6,766 bases of DNA from Fidelibacterota bacterium (GTDB lineage: Bacteria > Pseudomonadota > Alphaproteobacteria > Rhodospirillales > Rhodospirillaceae), in the NCBI GenBank assembly GCA_947473445.1, contig CANJEU010000117.1:1-6766 (forward strand), written 5' to 3'. Within the stretch, counting starts at the first letter, position 1. Each line of letters begins with the position of its first letter. Of this stretch, positions 1 through 6,331 are shown one piece after another. The notes beneath the pieces were generated by a model. That model worked only from the letters and a program-made list of their open reading frames with translations, was not told the origin of the DNA and searched no databases. Made by a program: the position numbers and the translations under genes.

Positions 1-108
1 CACCTGTGCGGAGCACTTCTATTCATGAGCGTCGCCGCCGCGCCTGCCTTTGCAGAGACGCATGTCATCTCGCAAAAGGGCAAGACCTTCTCAGCCAAGG
101 AAATCGCA
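1..108 (+). pseudogene. Cupredoxin (plastocyanin/amicyanin-like) N-terminal remnant
   Basis: The first frame is open from base 1 and encodes a hydrophobic stretch ending in APAFA, a typical signal-peptidase site, followed by ETHVISQKGKTFSAKEI. That mature start is characteristic of small periplasmic blue-copper proteins of the plastocyanin/amicyanin type. In that family KEI should be followed by a GD-x-V-x-F-x-N-D-D segment and later by His and Cys copper ligands. Here similarity stops abruptly after codon 103-105. The frame stays open to a TGA at 310-312, but codes for nothing cupredoxin-like, and the other two frames do not resume the fold. The true start is probably upstream of the window; an internal ATG lies at 25. 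I read this as a gene that lost its 3' part, so no copper binding is expected. The family call rests on a short segment remembered by pattern, so it is moderate. Confidence 0.45.
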
Positions 109-145
109 TCAGTTGCAGGGCCTGTCACGACCGCTATCGGCGGTA

Positions 146-174
146 CTGACCTGTCGCTTCGGCCCTGTGATAAT
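146..174 (+). promoter_or_regulatory. Probable sigma-70-type promoter for the glycosyltransferase operon
   Basis: CTGACC at 146-151 matches four of six bases of the TTGACA -35 box. A 17-base spacer separates it from GATAAT at 169-174, one mismatch from TATAAT, and TGT directly before it makes an extended -10. Transcription would begin near 181, about ten bases before the ATG at 191. This argues against the much longer upstream reading of the glycosyltransferase frame. The right arm of an inverted repeat (161-167) abuts the -10. Confidence 0.45.
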
Positions 175-190
175 TCCGCGCCAGGTGCTA

Positions 191-1804
191 ATGAATCCGG
201 GCATGGATCGTCGTGGCCACTCCTTTCCGAATCTTCTTACGGTGGGTATTTTCGCCGTCCTGACGATCGTCATATTTCTGACATTCCGCGATTACGGAAT
301 CTCGTGGGATGAAGAGCTCCACGTCCCTTATGGGCAAAAGCTGCTCGCCTATTACACCAGCGGATTCACAGACCTTTCGGCGTTCTCCTTCATCAATCTG
401 TATCAATACGGCGGGTTCTTCGATCTCATCGCCGCGATCGCGTCGAAGCTTTCGCCTTTTGGCGTATATGAGACGCGCCATTTACTCGGGGCGCTGATTT
501 TCCTCGGCGGACTTTTTGGCGCGTGGCGCCTGATGCATTTGCTCGCAGGCGAACGGGCCGCGCTCATCTCGGTGGCCTGCCCTGCCACAACCGCGCTCTT
601 GTATGGCCATAGCTTCATCAATCCGAAGGACGCGCCGCTGGCGTGGCTTGCGGTGTGGGTTGCTTACTTTGTCTGCCGCGCGTTCGGCGAGCAGCCCGCA
701 ACGTGGCGCACCATCACCGGTCTCGGGCTGAGCCTTGGGTTTGCGTTGGGGATGCGCATTATCGCCTTTGCGTTTCTTGCGCAGATCGCCGCGGTGCTCG
801 GGGTCCTTGCGCTCGCCCTCTGGATCAACGTCGGTTTCCGCGAGGCGCTACGCCGCTGGCTGCGCGCGGCGCGGCCCTTCGCGCTGGCCCTGCCGCTCGC
901 GATCATCGCCATGGCCGGGGTGTGGCCGTGGTCGGTTCAGGCGCCGTTTAATATTGTTTCCGTCTTCACGGACTCCGCCAACCAGTTCTGGCATCCCTTT
1001 ATGCTATGGGCGGGCACGCTCATCAATGCGGGCGATCTGCCCCGCAGCTATCTTATTGTTCTCCTCGCGGTGAACCTGCCCGAATATGTTCTTCTGGGAT
1101 TGATCCTCATCGCCGGCCAGACATGCCTGCGCGCACGCGCCTGGCGTACGGCGACGTTCGCGCAGCCTCGCGCGCTTCAATTCCTGTTCGTCGTCTTCAC
1201 CGTTCTCGTTCCGCTCGCGGCCTTCGCCGCGGTGCGGCCCAGCACCTACAACGGTGTCAGGCATTTCCTGTTTCTGGTGCCGCAATTGGTGATCTTGGCC
1301 GCCATCGGACTGGATCGTGGCCTTGATATCCTCCTGCGTCACCGCCGCGTCGTCGGGATGGCCTTCGCCGCGCTCCTGGGGCTCGCGGTGCTACGCCAGA
1401 CGCTGGTGATGATTCAAATTCATCCCTATCAGTACATCGCGTTCAACACGCTCACCGGCGGCCTTCGCGGCGCCTACGGCCGGTTCGAGCTCGACTATTG
1501 GGGCGTGAGCTACCGCGAAGCATCGCTAGCGCTCGTGAAGTTCCTCGAGAACGAACGCACCGCCGGTCGCCCCGTGCCGCCAAAGGCGCTTTTGTTTGTC
1601 TGCGGCGCCAATACGCAGGCGGCGTATTACCTTCCTGACACCGTCGGGATTACCGAGGATCGAACCGCCGCCGTTTTTTTCCTCGGCGGCGACCTCACCA
1701 ATCCCCGCTGCCGCCTGCGACCCGAAGGCCCCGCCGTCGTCGAGATCAAGCGTGATGACACCGTGCTCAGTTATGTTCTGGACCTGCGCAAGGTGGCGCC
1801 GTGA
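191..1804 (+). CDS. Membrane glycosyltransferase, GT39/PMT (ArnT-like) type
   Basis: A 537-residue integral membrane protein with about ten or more hydrophobic segments. It resembles GT-C glycosyltransferases of the GT39/PMT group, which move a sugar from a polyprenyl-phosphate donor to a protein or lipid on the outer face of the inner membrane. After the first membrane segment (about 14-32) comes GISWDEE (36-42), whose Asp-Glu fits the catalytic acidic pair of the first periplasmic loop. Other conserved-looking motifs are GHSFINPKDAPLA (139-151), YNGVRHFLF (353-361), and HPYQYIAFN (411-419) with GAYGRFELDYWG (428-439) before a soluble C-terminal domain. The frame is open upstream to 50, but that stretch is not protein-like and overlaps the promoter. 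ATG 191 has AGGTG at 183-187, rather close; ATG 203 is an alternative. It overlaps the methyltransferase by GTGA. Donor and acceptor cannot be told from the sequence. Confidence 0.82.
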   Translation: MNPGMDRRGHSFPNLLTVGIFAVLTIVIFLTFRDYGISWDEELHVPYGQKLLAYYTSGFTDLSAFSFINLYQYGGFFDLIAAIASKLSPFGVYETRHLLGALIFLGGLFGAWRLMHLLAGERAALISVACPATTALLYGHSFINPKDAPLAWLAVWVAYFVCRAFGEQPATWRTITGLGLSLGFALGMRIIAFAFLAQIAAVLGVLALALWINVGFREALRRWLRAARPFALALPLAIIAMAGVWPWSVQAPFNIVSVFTDSANQFWHPFMLWAGTLINAGDLPRSYLIVLLAVNLPEYVLLGLILIAGQTCLRARAWRTATFAQPRALQFLFVVFTVLVPLAAFAAVRPSTYNGVRHFLFLVPQLVILAAIGLDRGLDILLRHRRVVGMAFAALLGLAVLRQTLVMIQIHPYQYIAFNTLTGGLRGAYGRFELDYWGVSYREASLALVKFLENERTAGRPVPPKALLFVCGANTQAAYYLPDTVGITEDRTAAVFFLGGDLTNPRCRLRPEGPAVVEIKRDDTVLSYVLDLRKVAP

Positions 1805-2451
1805 CCACCGCAAACTTCACCGCCGCGCGCGCGCTTTATCGCGATGAGCCCCTTGGCACCCGGCTATTCGTACGCGCGCGCCGCTTGCTCGCGCCGATGC
1901 CTTTGATTGCCGCGCGCGTGCCCAGGGCGGGGCCGCTGCTCGATGTCGGCTGCGGTCACGGGCTGTTCAGCTTGGCCATGGCGGCCGCCGATCCCCTGCG
2001 GCGTAGTGTCGGCATCGACCCTTCGCCGGGCAAAATCGAAGTGGCGCGGCGTGTGGGCGTGCCTTTCGGCAATGTTCAGTTCCGTGAAGGCATCGTGGAA
2101 TCAATTGAAGGCGATACCTTCACCGCCATCACGGTGCTCGACGTTCTCTATCTTCTGCCCGACGCCCAGAAAAAAAGTCTTCTCGCGGCGTGCCGGCGCT
2201 TGCTTGCCCCGCACGGCACGCTCGTTGTGAAAACCAACGACACTCATCCGGCCTGGCGATTTCAGGCCGCGCGCCTGCAGGAAAAACTCATGACGGGCGC
2301 GGGCCTCACCCTCGGCACGGGCGAGCTTCACTTCCGCTCTTGCGCCGAGAACGCCGCGCTGCTGCGCGAGGCCGGCTTCGCGGTGGAGATCCACCATCTC
2401 GCGCACTGGTCGCCCTATCCCCACACGCTCTTCGTTGCGCGTGCCACTTAG
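1801..2451 (+). CDS. Class I SAM-dependent methyltransferase
   Basis: A 216-residue soluble protein with the Rossmann-fold methyltransferase motifs in order. Motif I is LLDVGCGHG (46-54), which binds S-adenosylmethionine. The acidic residue after strand two is in GID (D73). The motif IV-like strand is VLDVLYLLP (112-120), followed by the LLAPHGTLVVK strand (134-144) typical of Methyltransf_11/25-type domains. The C-terminal third (about 150-216) is probably the substrate-binding part. The start is GTG at 1801, whose last two bases belong to the upstream TGA, giving a 4-base overlap and probable translational coupling. This makes it a partner of the membrane glycosyltransferase, perhaps methylating the same lipid or glycan; that link is inferred from position only. 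The TAG stop overlaps the stop of the convergent TVP38 gene. The acceptor is unknown. Confidence 0.88.
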   Translation: MTTANFTAARALYRDEPLGTRLFVRARRLLAPMPLIAARVPRAGPLLDVGCGHGLFSLAMAAADPLRRSVGIDPSPGKIEVARRVGVPFGNVQFREGIVESIEGDTFTAITVLDVLYLLPDAQKKSLLAACRRLLAPHGTLVVKTNDTHPAWRFQAARLQEKLMTGAGLTLGTGELHFRSCAENAALLREAGFAVEIHHLAHWSPYPHTLFVARAT

Positions 2452-3170
2452 CGCCGCAGCTTCCGGTAGGCGACGGGCAGAAGGGCCAGCAGCGCAAGGC
2501 CTATCAGGCCGCCGATCACGGTCGGCTGGCGCGCCGCCGCCAAGGGATCATGCGCGCCCGCGAGCAGGGCATCGTTCAGCCCGGCGCCCAATGTTGCGTA
2601 AACGGCCGTCACGGGGATCAGCCCGATGGGCGTTGTGAGCATGAACGTGCGCAGGCTCACATTCATGAACGCGACGGCGATGGTCGTTACAAAAAACGGC
2701 AGCACCGGAATGAGCCGCAACGCGAGCATGTAGCTGAAAGCATCCGCGTGGAACCCGGCGTCCAGCTTGCGCAGGGCAGGGGCGGCTTTCGCCCGCATGA
2801 AGTCTCGCAAGGCGTAACGCGCCAGCAGGAACAGGACGGCCCCGCCGGCGGAGGCCGCGACGACCACAAGGGCTGTTCCCAGCACCGGTCCGAACAGGAA
2901 ACCACCGACCACCGTCAACAATCCCCAGCCTGGAATTCCAACGGCCACACCGGCGAAATAAACGGCGACAAAAGTAACAGCCGCGATCACGCGGTGTTCG
3001 GCAACGAAGGCGACCAGGGTGGCGCGGTGCGCATTCAAGGTCTCGAGGTTAAAATACTCCGCGATGCCGAGCACGACCGACGCGCCGATCACGGCGACCA
3101 GCGCGATCAATAGCGCAAGGCGTGCGCGAGAGATCTTGCGCGCGGCGGTCGCTTGCTCGAGTTCTGTCAT
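2448..3170 (-). CDS. TVP38/TMEM64 family (DedA superfamily) inner-membrane protein
   Basis: A 240-residue polytopic membrane protein. A short charged N-terminus is followed by a membrane helix (about 17-36), then the family core: GIPGWGLLTVVGGFLFGP (78-95), a glycine-rich helix (97-116), LARYALRDF (116-124), and LRLIPVLPFFVTT (151-163) with the Arg-x-x-Pro signature of SNARE-associated/VTT domains. A last helix near 219-235 is followed by a basic tail. Other members of the superfamily are implicated in moving polyprenyl-phosphate or phospholipids across the membrane, so a lipid transport role near a polyprenyl-dependent glycosyltransferase is plausible but inferred. ATG at 3170 is preferred; the frame extends to a GTG at 3215 through a Pro/His-rich stretch unlike the family. 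Neither start has a good Shine-Dalgarno. It diverges from the hydrolase gene across 109 bases. Confidence 0.85.
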   Translation of the reverse strand: MTELEQATAARKISRARLALLIALVAVIGASVVLGIAEYFNLETLNAHRATLVAFVAEHRVIAAVTFVAVYFAGVAVGIPGWGLLTVVGGFLFGPVLGTALVVVAASAGGAVLFLLARYALRDFMRAKAAPALRKLDAGFHADAFSYMLALRLIPVLPFFVTTIAVAFMNVSLRTFMLTTPIGLIPVTAVYATLGAGLNDALLAGAHDPLAAARQPTVIGGLIGLALLALLPVAYRKLRR

Positions 3171-3279
3171 ATGGGGAAAATGCGCGGGTTGATGCGGACG
3201 GGGCGGAGTATACACAGGCGCCCGCCGCCGCTATAGAGCCGGGCTTCCGTCTCCACTTTCGCGATATCCGCACCCTTAT

Positions 3280-4257
3280 ATGGACAACCTCGCTCATACG
3301 CTCGCCGGTGCGGCCCTTGGCCAGGCCGGGCTGAAGAAGCAAACCGGTCTCGGCATGGCGACCTTGATGATCGCCGCCAACCTTCCCGATATCGACGGCG
3401 TCACCATGTTCATCGAGCGCGGAAGTCTCTACTTCCGCCGCGGCTGGACCCACGGCCCCATCGCGCTGGTCATTCTGCCCATCCTGCTCGCCCTTGCCAT
3501 GCAGGCGTTCGACCGCTGGCAGACCCGCCGCGGCACCCGGCCGGCCTCACGCGAGCCCGTGCGGCTCAAGGGCCTGCTGATCCTTGCGTACATCGGCGTC
3601 ATCTCACACCCCTTGATGGACTTCCTCAACACCTACGGCGTGCGTTGCCTGATGCCGTTTTCCGAACGCTGGTTCTACGGCGATGCGCTGTTCATCATCG
3701 ACCTGTGGCTGTGGAGCGCGCTCGGCATTGGTGTCTGGCTCTCGCGCCGCAAGGAACGTTGGACCGGCATCGCTCACCCGCGCCCTGCACTCATCGCCGT
3801 TGTCACCGTGATCGCCTATGCCGCCGCCATGGGGATCGCCAGCACCTGGGTCGAGGCCTACACCGCCCGCACGGTGCAGCAGCAAGGCATCGGTACGCCC
3901 GTGACCGTTGTTGCAAGTCCTGTCCCGCTCAATCCGTTCCGCCGCGACGTGGTGTTCAATCTTGGCAAAAGCTACGGCTTTGGCGCCTTCGGCTGGGAGC
4001 CGGCGCCGCGCCTCGTGCTCGATCCGGGACTCGTGCCCACGAATATGGATGACCCCGCAATTCCGCTGGCCGCGGCCCACGACGTGCGGATCAAAGACTT
4101 TCTCTACTGGTCGCGGCTTCCGTTCGTCGACGTCAAACGTGGCGAGGCCGGCATTGACGTGACGGTCGGCGACGCCCGTTACAATCGGCGTCCCGGAGAA
4201 GGGCGGTTTATCGTGCGGACGACCTTGCCACAGACCACATTGCCAGGGGGCCCATGA
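3280..4257 (+). CDS. Membrane-bound metal-dependent hydrolase, YdjM/DUF457 type
   Basis: A 325-residue protein of the YdjM-like membrane-bound putative metal-dependent hydrolase family. The N-terminus MDNLAHTLAGAALGQAG carries the conserved His6. NLPDIDG (34-40) supplies the paired aspartates D37 and D39, RGWTHGP (54-60) supplies H58, and SHPLMDFLNTYG (109-120) supplies H110 and D114. Together these form the family's presumed metal site at the membrane face. Membrane helices lie around 60-75, 97-112, 136-154 and 170-187. The remainder (about 190-325) is a soluble beta-rich-looking domain, probably periplasmic. The start is ATG at 3280 because the family motif begins there; no Shine-Dalgarno is seen and the leader may be very short. 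The TGA overlaps an ATG at 4254, but the next gene more likely starts at 4302. The substrate is not known for this family. Confidence 0.85.
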   Translation: MDNLAHTLAGAALGQAGLKKQTGLGMATLMIAANLPDIDGVTMFIERGSLYFRRGWTHGPIALVILPILLALAMQAFDRWQTRRGTRPASREPVRLKGLLILAYIGVISHPLMDFLNTYGVRCLMPFSERWFYGDALFIIDLWLWSALGIGVWLSRRKERWTGIAHPRPALIAVVTVIAYAAAMGIASTWVEAYTARTVQQQGIGTPVTVVASPVPLNPFRRDVVFNLGKSYGFGAFGWEPAPRLVLDPGLVPTNMDDPAIPLAAAHDVRIKDFLYWSRLPFVDVKRGEAGIDVTVGDARYNRRPGEGRFIVRTTLPQTTLPGGP

Positions 4258-4286
4258 GTTTCTACGATCCGGCCTCATTCCGCCTT

Positions 4287-4292
4287 AGGGAG
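4287..4292 (+). promoter_or_regulatory. Ribosome binding site deciding the DUF4399 start
   Basis: AGGGAG lies nine bases upstream of ATG 4302 and directly before a clean signal peptide. The earlier in-frame ATG 4254 would add 16 residues ahead of the signal peptide and has only overlap coupling to support it. Confidence 0.7.
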
Positions 4293-4301
4293 TTTCTCAA
4301 G

Positions 4302-4721
4302 ATGATTCGCATGTTGGTCGCCGCCGCCGGTGCTCTGTTCGCCTCGACCGCCGTCCTGGCCGCCGACACCCCGTCCGTGAAGGGCGCGAAGGTCTACATC
4401 ATCGCCCCGAAGAACGGCGACACCGTCAGCGCTCCGGTGACCGTTCAGTTTGGCCTCAAGGGCATGGGCGTCGCCCCGGCCGGCATCGAAATGGAAGACA
4501 CCGGTCACCATCACCTTATCGTCGACAAGGAAACCCCGCCCATGAACGACTATCTCCCGGTCGGCGATCCCCAGGTCATCCACTTCGGCAAGGGCCAGAC
4601 CGAAACCGAACTCAAACTCGCCCCGGGCAAACACACCCTGCAGCTGATCCTCGCCGACAAGGACCACAAGCCCCATGCCCCGCCGGTGGTGTCCGAGAAG
4701 ATCACGATTACGGTGAAATAG
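4302..4721 (+). CDS. Secreted DUF4399 protein
   Basis: A 139-residue exported protein. A signal peptide MIRMLVAAAGALFASTAVLA is followed by AD, with cleavage likely after residue 20. The mature part matches DUF4399: VYIIAPKNGDTVSAPVTVQFGL (31-52), TGHHHLIVD (67-75) with three consecutive histidines, IHFGKGQTE (93-101), LAPGKHTLQLILAD (106-119), and HKPHAPPVVSEKITITV (122-138). The beta-sandwich-like layout and clustered histidines make metal binding conceivable, but the function is uncharacterised. The frame is open from ATG 4254, which overlaps the hydrolase stop as ATGA. I prefer ATG 4302 because AGGGAG at 4287-4292 sits nine bases before it and the signal peptide begins there. It is probably cotranscribed with the hydrolase upstream. 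It ends exactly where the ATPase remnant begins. Confidence 0.85.
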   Translation: MIRMLVAAAGALFASTAVLAADTPSVKGAKVYIIAPKNGDTVSAPVTVQFGLKGMGVAPAGIEMEDTGHHHLIVDKETPPMNDYLPVGDPQVIHFGKGQTETELKLAPGKHTLQLILADKDHKPHAPPVVSEKITITVK

Positions 4722-5233
4722 GGCTGAAGTACTTTCTCAACCTTCCGTCTGTTACTTTTGGTGAGGCGGCGACGGTGGCCGAAGCGGTGCACTATATGGG
4801 CCACCGCGTGAAGATGAGCCGTGTCGATGGCATCGAGTTTCCAATCTTCTCCGACGGTGCGCTCGAGGCGATATCCAAGGCCGCAAGCTTCGTTCCGCGT
4901 GTGATTAATATCCTTGCCGATAAATCGCTTCTGGCTGCCTACGGCGATGGTTCGATTCAAGTCACCGATAAGCATGCGAAGCTTGCCATCGCCGATAGTC
5001 CGCAACTCGTTTTCAAGGACAACGCCCGCCGGCGACTCTCACGGCGTATGCTTTACGGTATCATTGCTGCGGAAGTGGCCGCGGTAGTGGCTCTATTCGC
5101 TCTTAGTCCTCCTTTGCAGGGCTGGGCAAAGTCCGCCTATGCCGCGGCGCAGAGCGCTTTCGGCGTCATAGCACCTGCCGTGTCGGCGACAGATCCCGCC
5201 ACCGGCCCGAACGAACCCGTCAAACCCAAGTAA
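4722..5233 (+). pseudogene. C-terminal remnant of ExeA/MshM-type AAA ATPase
   Basis: An open frame starts right after the DUF4399 stop and reads LKYFLNLPSVTFGEA, AEAVHYMGHRVKMSR, then FPIFSDGALEAISKAA, VPRVINILADKSLLAAYG and VTDKHAKLAIADSP. These blocks match the C-terminal lid of ExeA/GspA/MshM-type ATPases, where a TPAALxxI..GxPRxINILxDxALLAAY pattern precedes a VTxxHxxxAIxDS helix. A membrane helix (about 5048-5115) and a Pro-rich tail follow, as in full-length relatives. The Walker A and B parts, normally some 200 residues upstream, are absent; the sequence before 4722 is the DUF4399 gene. The first possible starts (GTG 4775, ATG 4796) lack Shine-Dalgarno sites. It therefore cannot hydrolyse ATP as it stands and is best called a 5'-truncated gene. 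Its TAA overlaps the prepilin peptidase ATG (TAATG), so the original pair was an operon. A translated 152-residue membrane peptide from 4775 is possible. Confidence 0.65.
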
Positions 5234-6153
5234 TGATCCAGCTCCAAGCGCCCTTACCGTTAAGCGCGCTCCCCATCGTAGCCATACTTGGTTTGATTTT
5301 TGGCAGTTTCGTAACGGCGCTCAGCTACAGGCTTCCGCGTGGGCAGAGTATTGCCAAGGGCCGTTCTCGTTGCCCGTCTTGCGGCACGACGCTCACAGCA
5401 CGTGACCTTGTGCCGTTGTTTTCCTGGCTTGCGCACGGCGGCAAATGTCGTCACTGCGGTACAGCGGTATCACGCCGCTACCCCGCCACCGAACTTATGA
5501 TGGCGCTGCTCTTCGTTGTGGCTGCGCTGGTGGTTGATGATTTGATGCGACTTTCTCTTGTGCTCGCGGCGACACCGGTCATGGTCGCGCTCGCCATCAT
5601 CGATCTCGAGCACCGGCGTCTGCCCAACAGCCTGCTTCTTGTCCTCGGCGCCATCTTTGTCACGTTCCGTTTTGCCGGTGATAAGGATTTCACGACAGCG
5701 GCGATTGCGTGCGTTTTGGTATTCGCGGCCGCGCTTGCACTTGATTCCGGCGGTCGACGCCTGATTGGCCAGGGGCTGAGTATGGGTGATGCGAAACTGA
5801 TGGCCCTTGCCGCGCTCGCCGTCCCGGCGATCCCGCTCTTGGCCAGTCTGGGTGTTGCCGGTTTACTCGGGGCCGGTGTGGCCATTCTGCCATGGGCACA
5901 ACGCCATGTAGACCGTGGACACTTTCCCTTTGGTCCTGCCCTGTTAGCCGCAATTTGGGGGGCTATTCTCTTGTTTTCGTACTGGCCGGTACCACGGCAC
6001 GACGCCACTTGCGGCGGCAACCGTGCAAGCGCCGCAGCCAGTCGGTGCGGCAACGTCTATGGAGGTGGTCACCGTTCCATCCGCTGGGCAGGGAAGGCAG
6101 CCGTTCTGGATTGTGTAAAGCAACAGGGCCTTCTCGATCGTATCGAGACGTGA
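5233..6153 (+). CDS. Prepilin peptidase (A24 family), abnormal C-terminus
   Basis: An inner-membrane aspartic peptidase that cleaves and N-methylates type IV prepilins and pseudopilins. GLIFGSFVTALSYRLPRG (20-37) is the conserved N-terminal stretch. CPSC (47-50) and CRHC (72-75) form the zinc-binding pair of CxxC motifs of the methylating domain, and RRYPATEL (81-88) follows. The catalytic aspartates are D124 in IIDLEHRRLPN and D186 in MGDAKL. The final conserved part is HFPFGPALLAAIW (230-242). The gene therefore looks functional up to about residue 252. Residues 253-306 are antisense to the pseudopilin gene and unlike the family, which normally ends near this point, so the native stop seems lost and the frame reads through. 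ATG 5233 overlaps the stop of the ATPase remnant. Whether the extra 54-residue tail is tolerated is unknown. Confidence 0.85.
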   Translation: MIQLQAPLPLSALPIVAILGLIFGSFVTALSYRLPRGQSIAKGRSRCPSCGTTLTARDLVPLFSWLAHGGKCRHCGTAVSRRYPATELMMALLFVVAALVVDDLMRLSLVLAATPVMVALAIIDLEHRRLPNSLLLVLGAIFVTFRFAGDKDFTTAAIACVLVFAAALALDSGGRRLIGQGLSMGDAKLMALAALAVPAIPLLASLGVAGLLGAGVAILPWAQRHVDRGHFPFGPALLAAIWGAILLFSYWPVPRHDATCGGNRASAAASRCGNVYGGGHRSIRWAGKAAVLDCVKQQGLLDRIET

Positions 6154-6294
6154 ACTTGTCTCCGAGGTTTTGGTGTTTTCCAGGATCGGGCCCACAGCCA
6201 GGATTCCTCCCGACAGGATCAGGCCAACAACGACCAACACGATAGCCATTTCGATGAGGGTGAAGCCTCTCGCCATGGCGTGCCGAAAACTCAT
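5944..6294 (-). pseudogene. Type IV prepilin/pseudopilin, apparently 3'-truncated
   Basis: A class III signal peptide is clear: a ten-residue basic leader ending in ARG, cleavage before F11, then FTLIEMAIVLVVVGLILSGG with the conserved Glu at mature position 5. The following helix (about 35-64) ends in a cysteine motif, NGCLPCPADG (64-73), with another cysteine pair in TGCGAC (86-91) and then GVVPW (98-102). In the relatives I recall, GVVPW continues as RTLGL and another 50 or more residues. Here, after W102 (5992-5994), the frame enters sequence antisense to the prepilin peptidase and stops 15 codons later. The protein (116 residues) would keep its assembly helix but lose most of its head. 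ATG 6294 is chosen because GGAGG lies nine bases upstream and the leader length fits. It is a natural substrate for the convergent peptidase. It might still be made as a short pilin. Confidence 0.65.
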
Positions 6295-6303
6295 CTGAAA
6301 ACC

Positions 6304-6308
6304 CCTCC
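6304..6308 (-). promoter_or_regulatory. Shine-Dalgarno of the pseudopilin
   Basis: On the minus strand GGAGG followed by GG lies nine bases before ATG 6294. It is the best ribosome binding site in the window and fixes the pilin start over the upstream GTG at 6318. A hairpin ends at the adjoining base. Confidence 0.7.
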
Positions 6309-6331
6309 GCGGACCCACCTTCCGGGTTCGC
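6309..6331. repeat. 8-bp hairpin abutting the pseudopilin ribosome binding site
   Basis: GCGGACCC (6309-6316) pairs with GGGTTCGC (6324-6331) around a seven-base loop; seven pairs are Watson-Crick and one is G-T on the plus strand (C-A on the minus strand). On the plus strand it is followed by TTTT (6332-6335), so it could be a weak terminator. On the minus strand it ends one base before the GGAGG of the pseudopilin, where it could stabilise the mRNA or affect ribosome access. Confidence 0.4.

Noticed and set aside
50..190. Upstream 47-codon extension of the glycosyltransferase frame
   Set aside because: It is Arg/Ser/Pro-rich, unlike the family, overlaps the cupredoxin remnant and spans the likely promoter.
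2166..2178. A7 run resembling a -1 frameshift site in the methyltransferase gene
   Set aside because: The zero frame continues with full family similarity and no alternative frame product or downstream structure is apparent.
2190..3113. Long plus-strand open frame of 307 codons
   Set aside because: It is rich in Arg, Gln, Gly and His, runs antisense to the TVP38 gene and has no family resemblance; it is a shadow of high-GC coding on the other strand.
3205..3235. Possible minus-strand promoter with TATACT (3207-3212) for the TVP38 gene
   Set aside because: The -10 is good, but no -35 at 16-18 bases resembles the consensus, so it is not listed as a feature.
3604..4278. Minus-strand open frame of 224 codons
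   Set aside because: It is antisense to the hydrolase gene, which has all family motifs on the plus strand; the composition is that of a shadow frame.
4254..4301. Upstream ATG giving a 4-base overlap start for the DUF4399 gene
   Set aside because: It would put 16 polar residues before the signal peptide; the AGGGAG site supports ATG 4302 instead.
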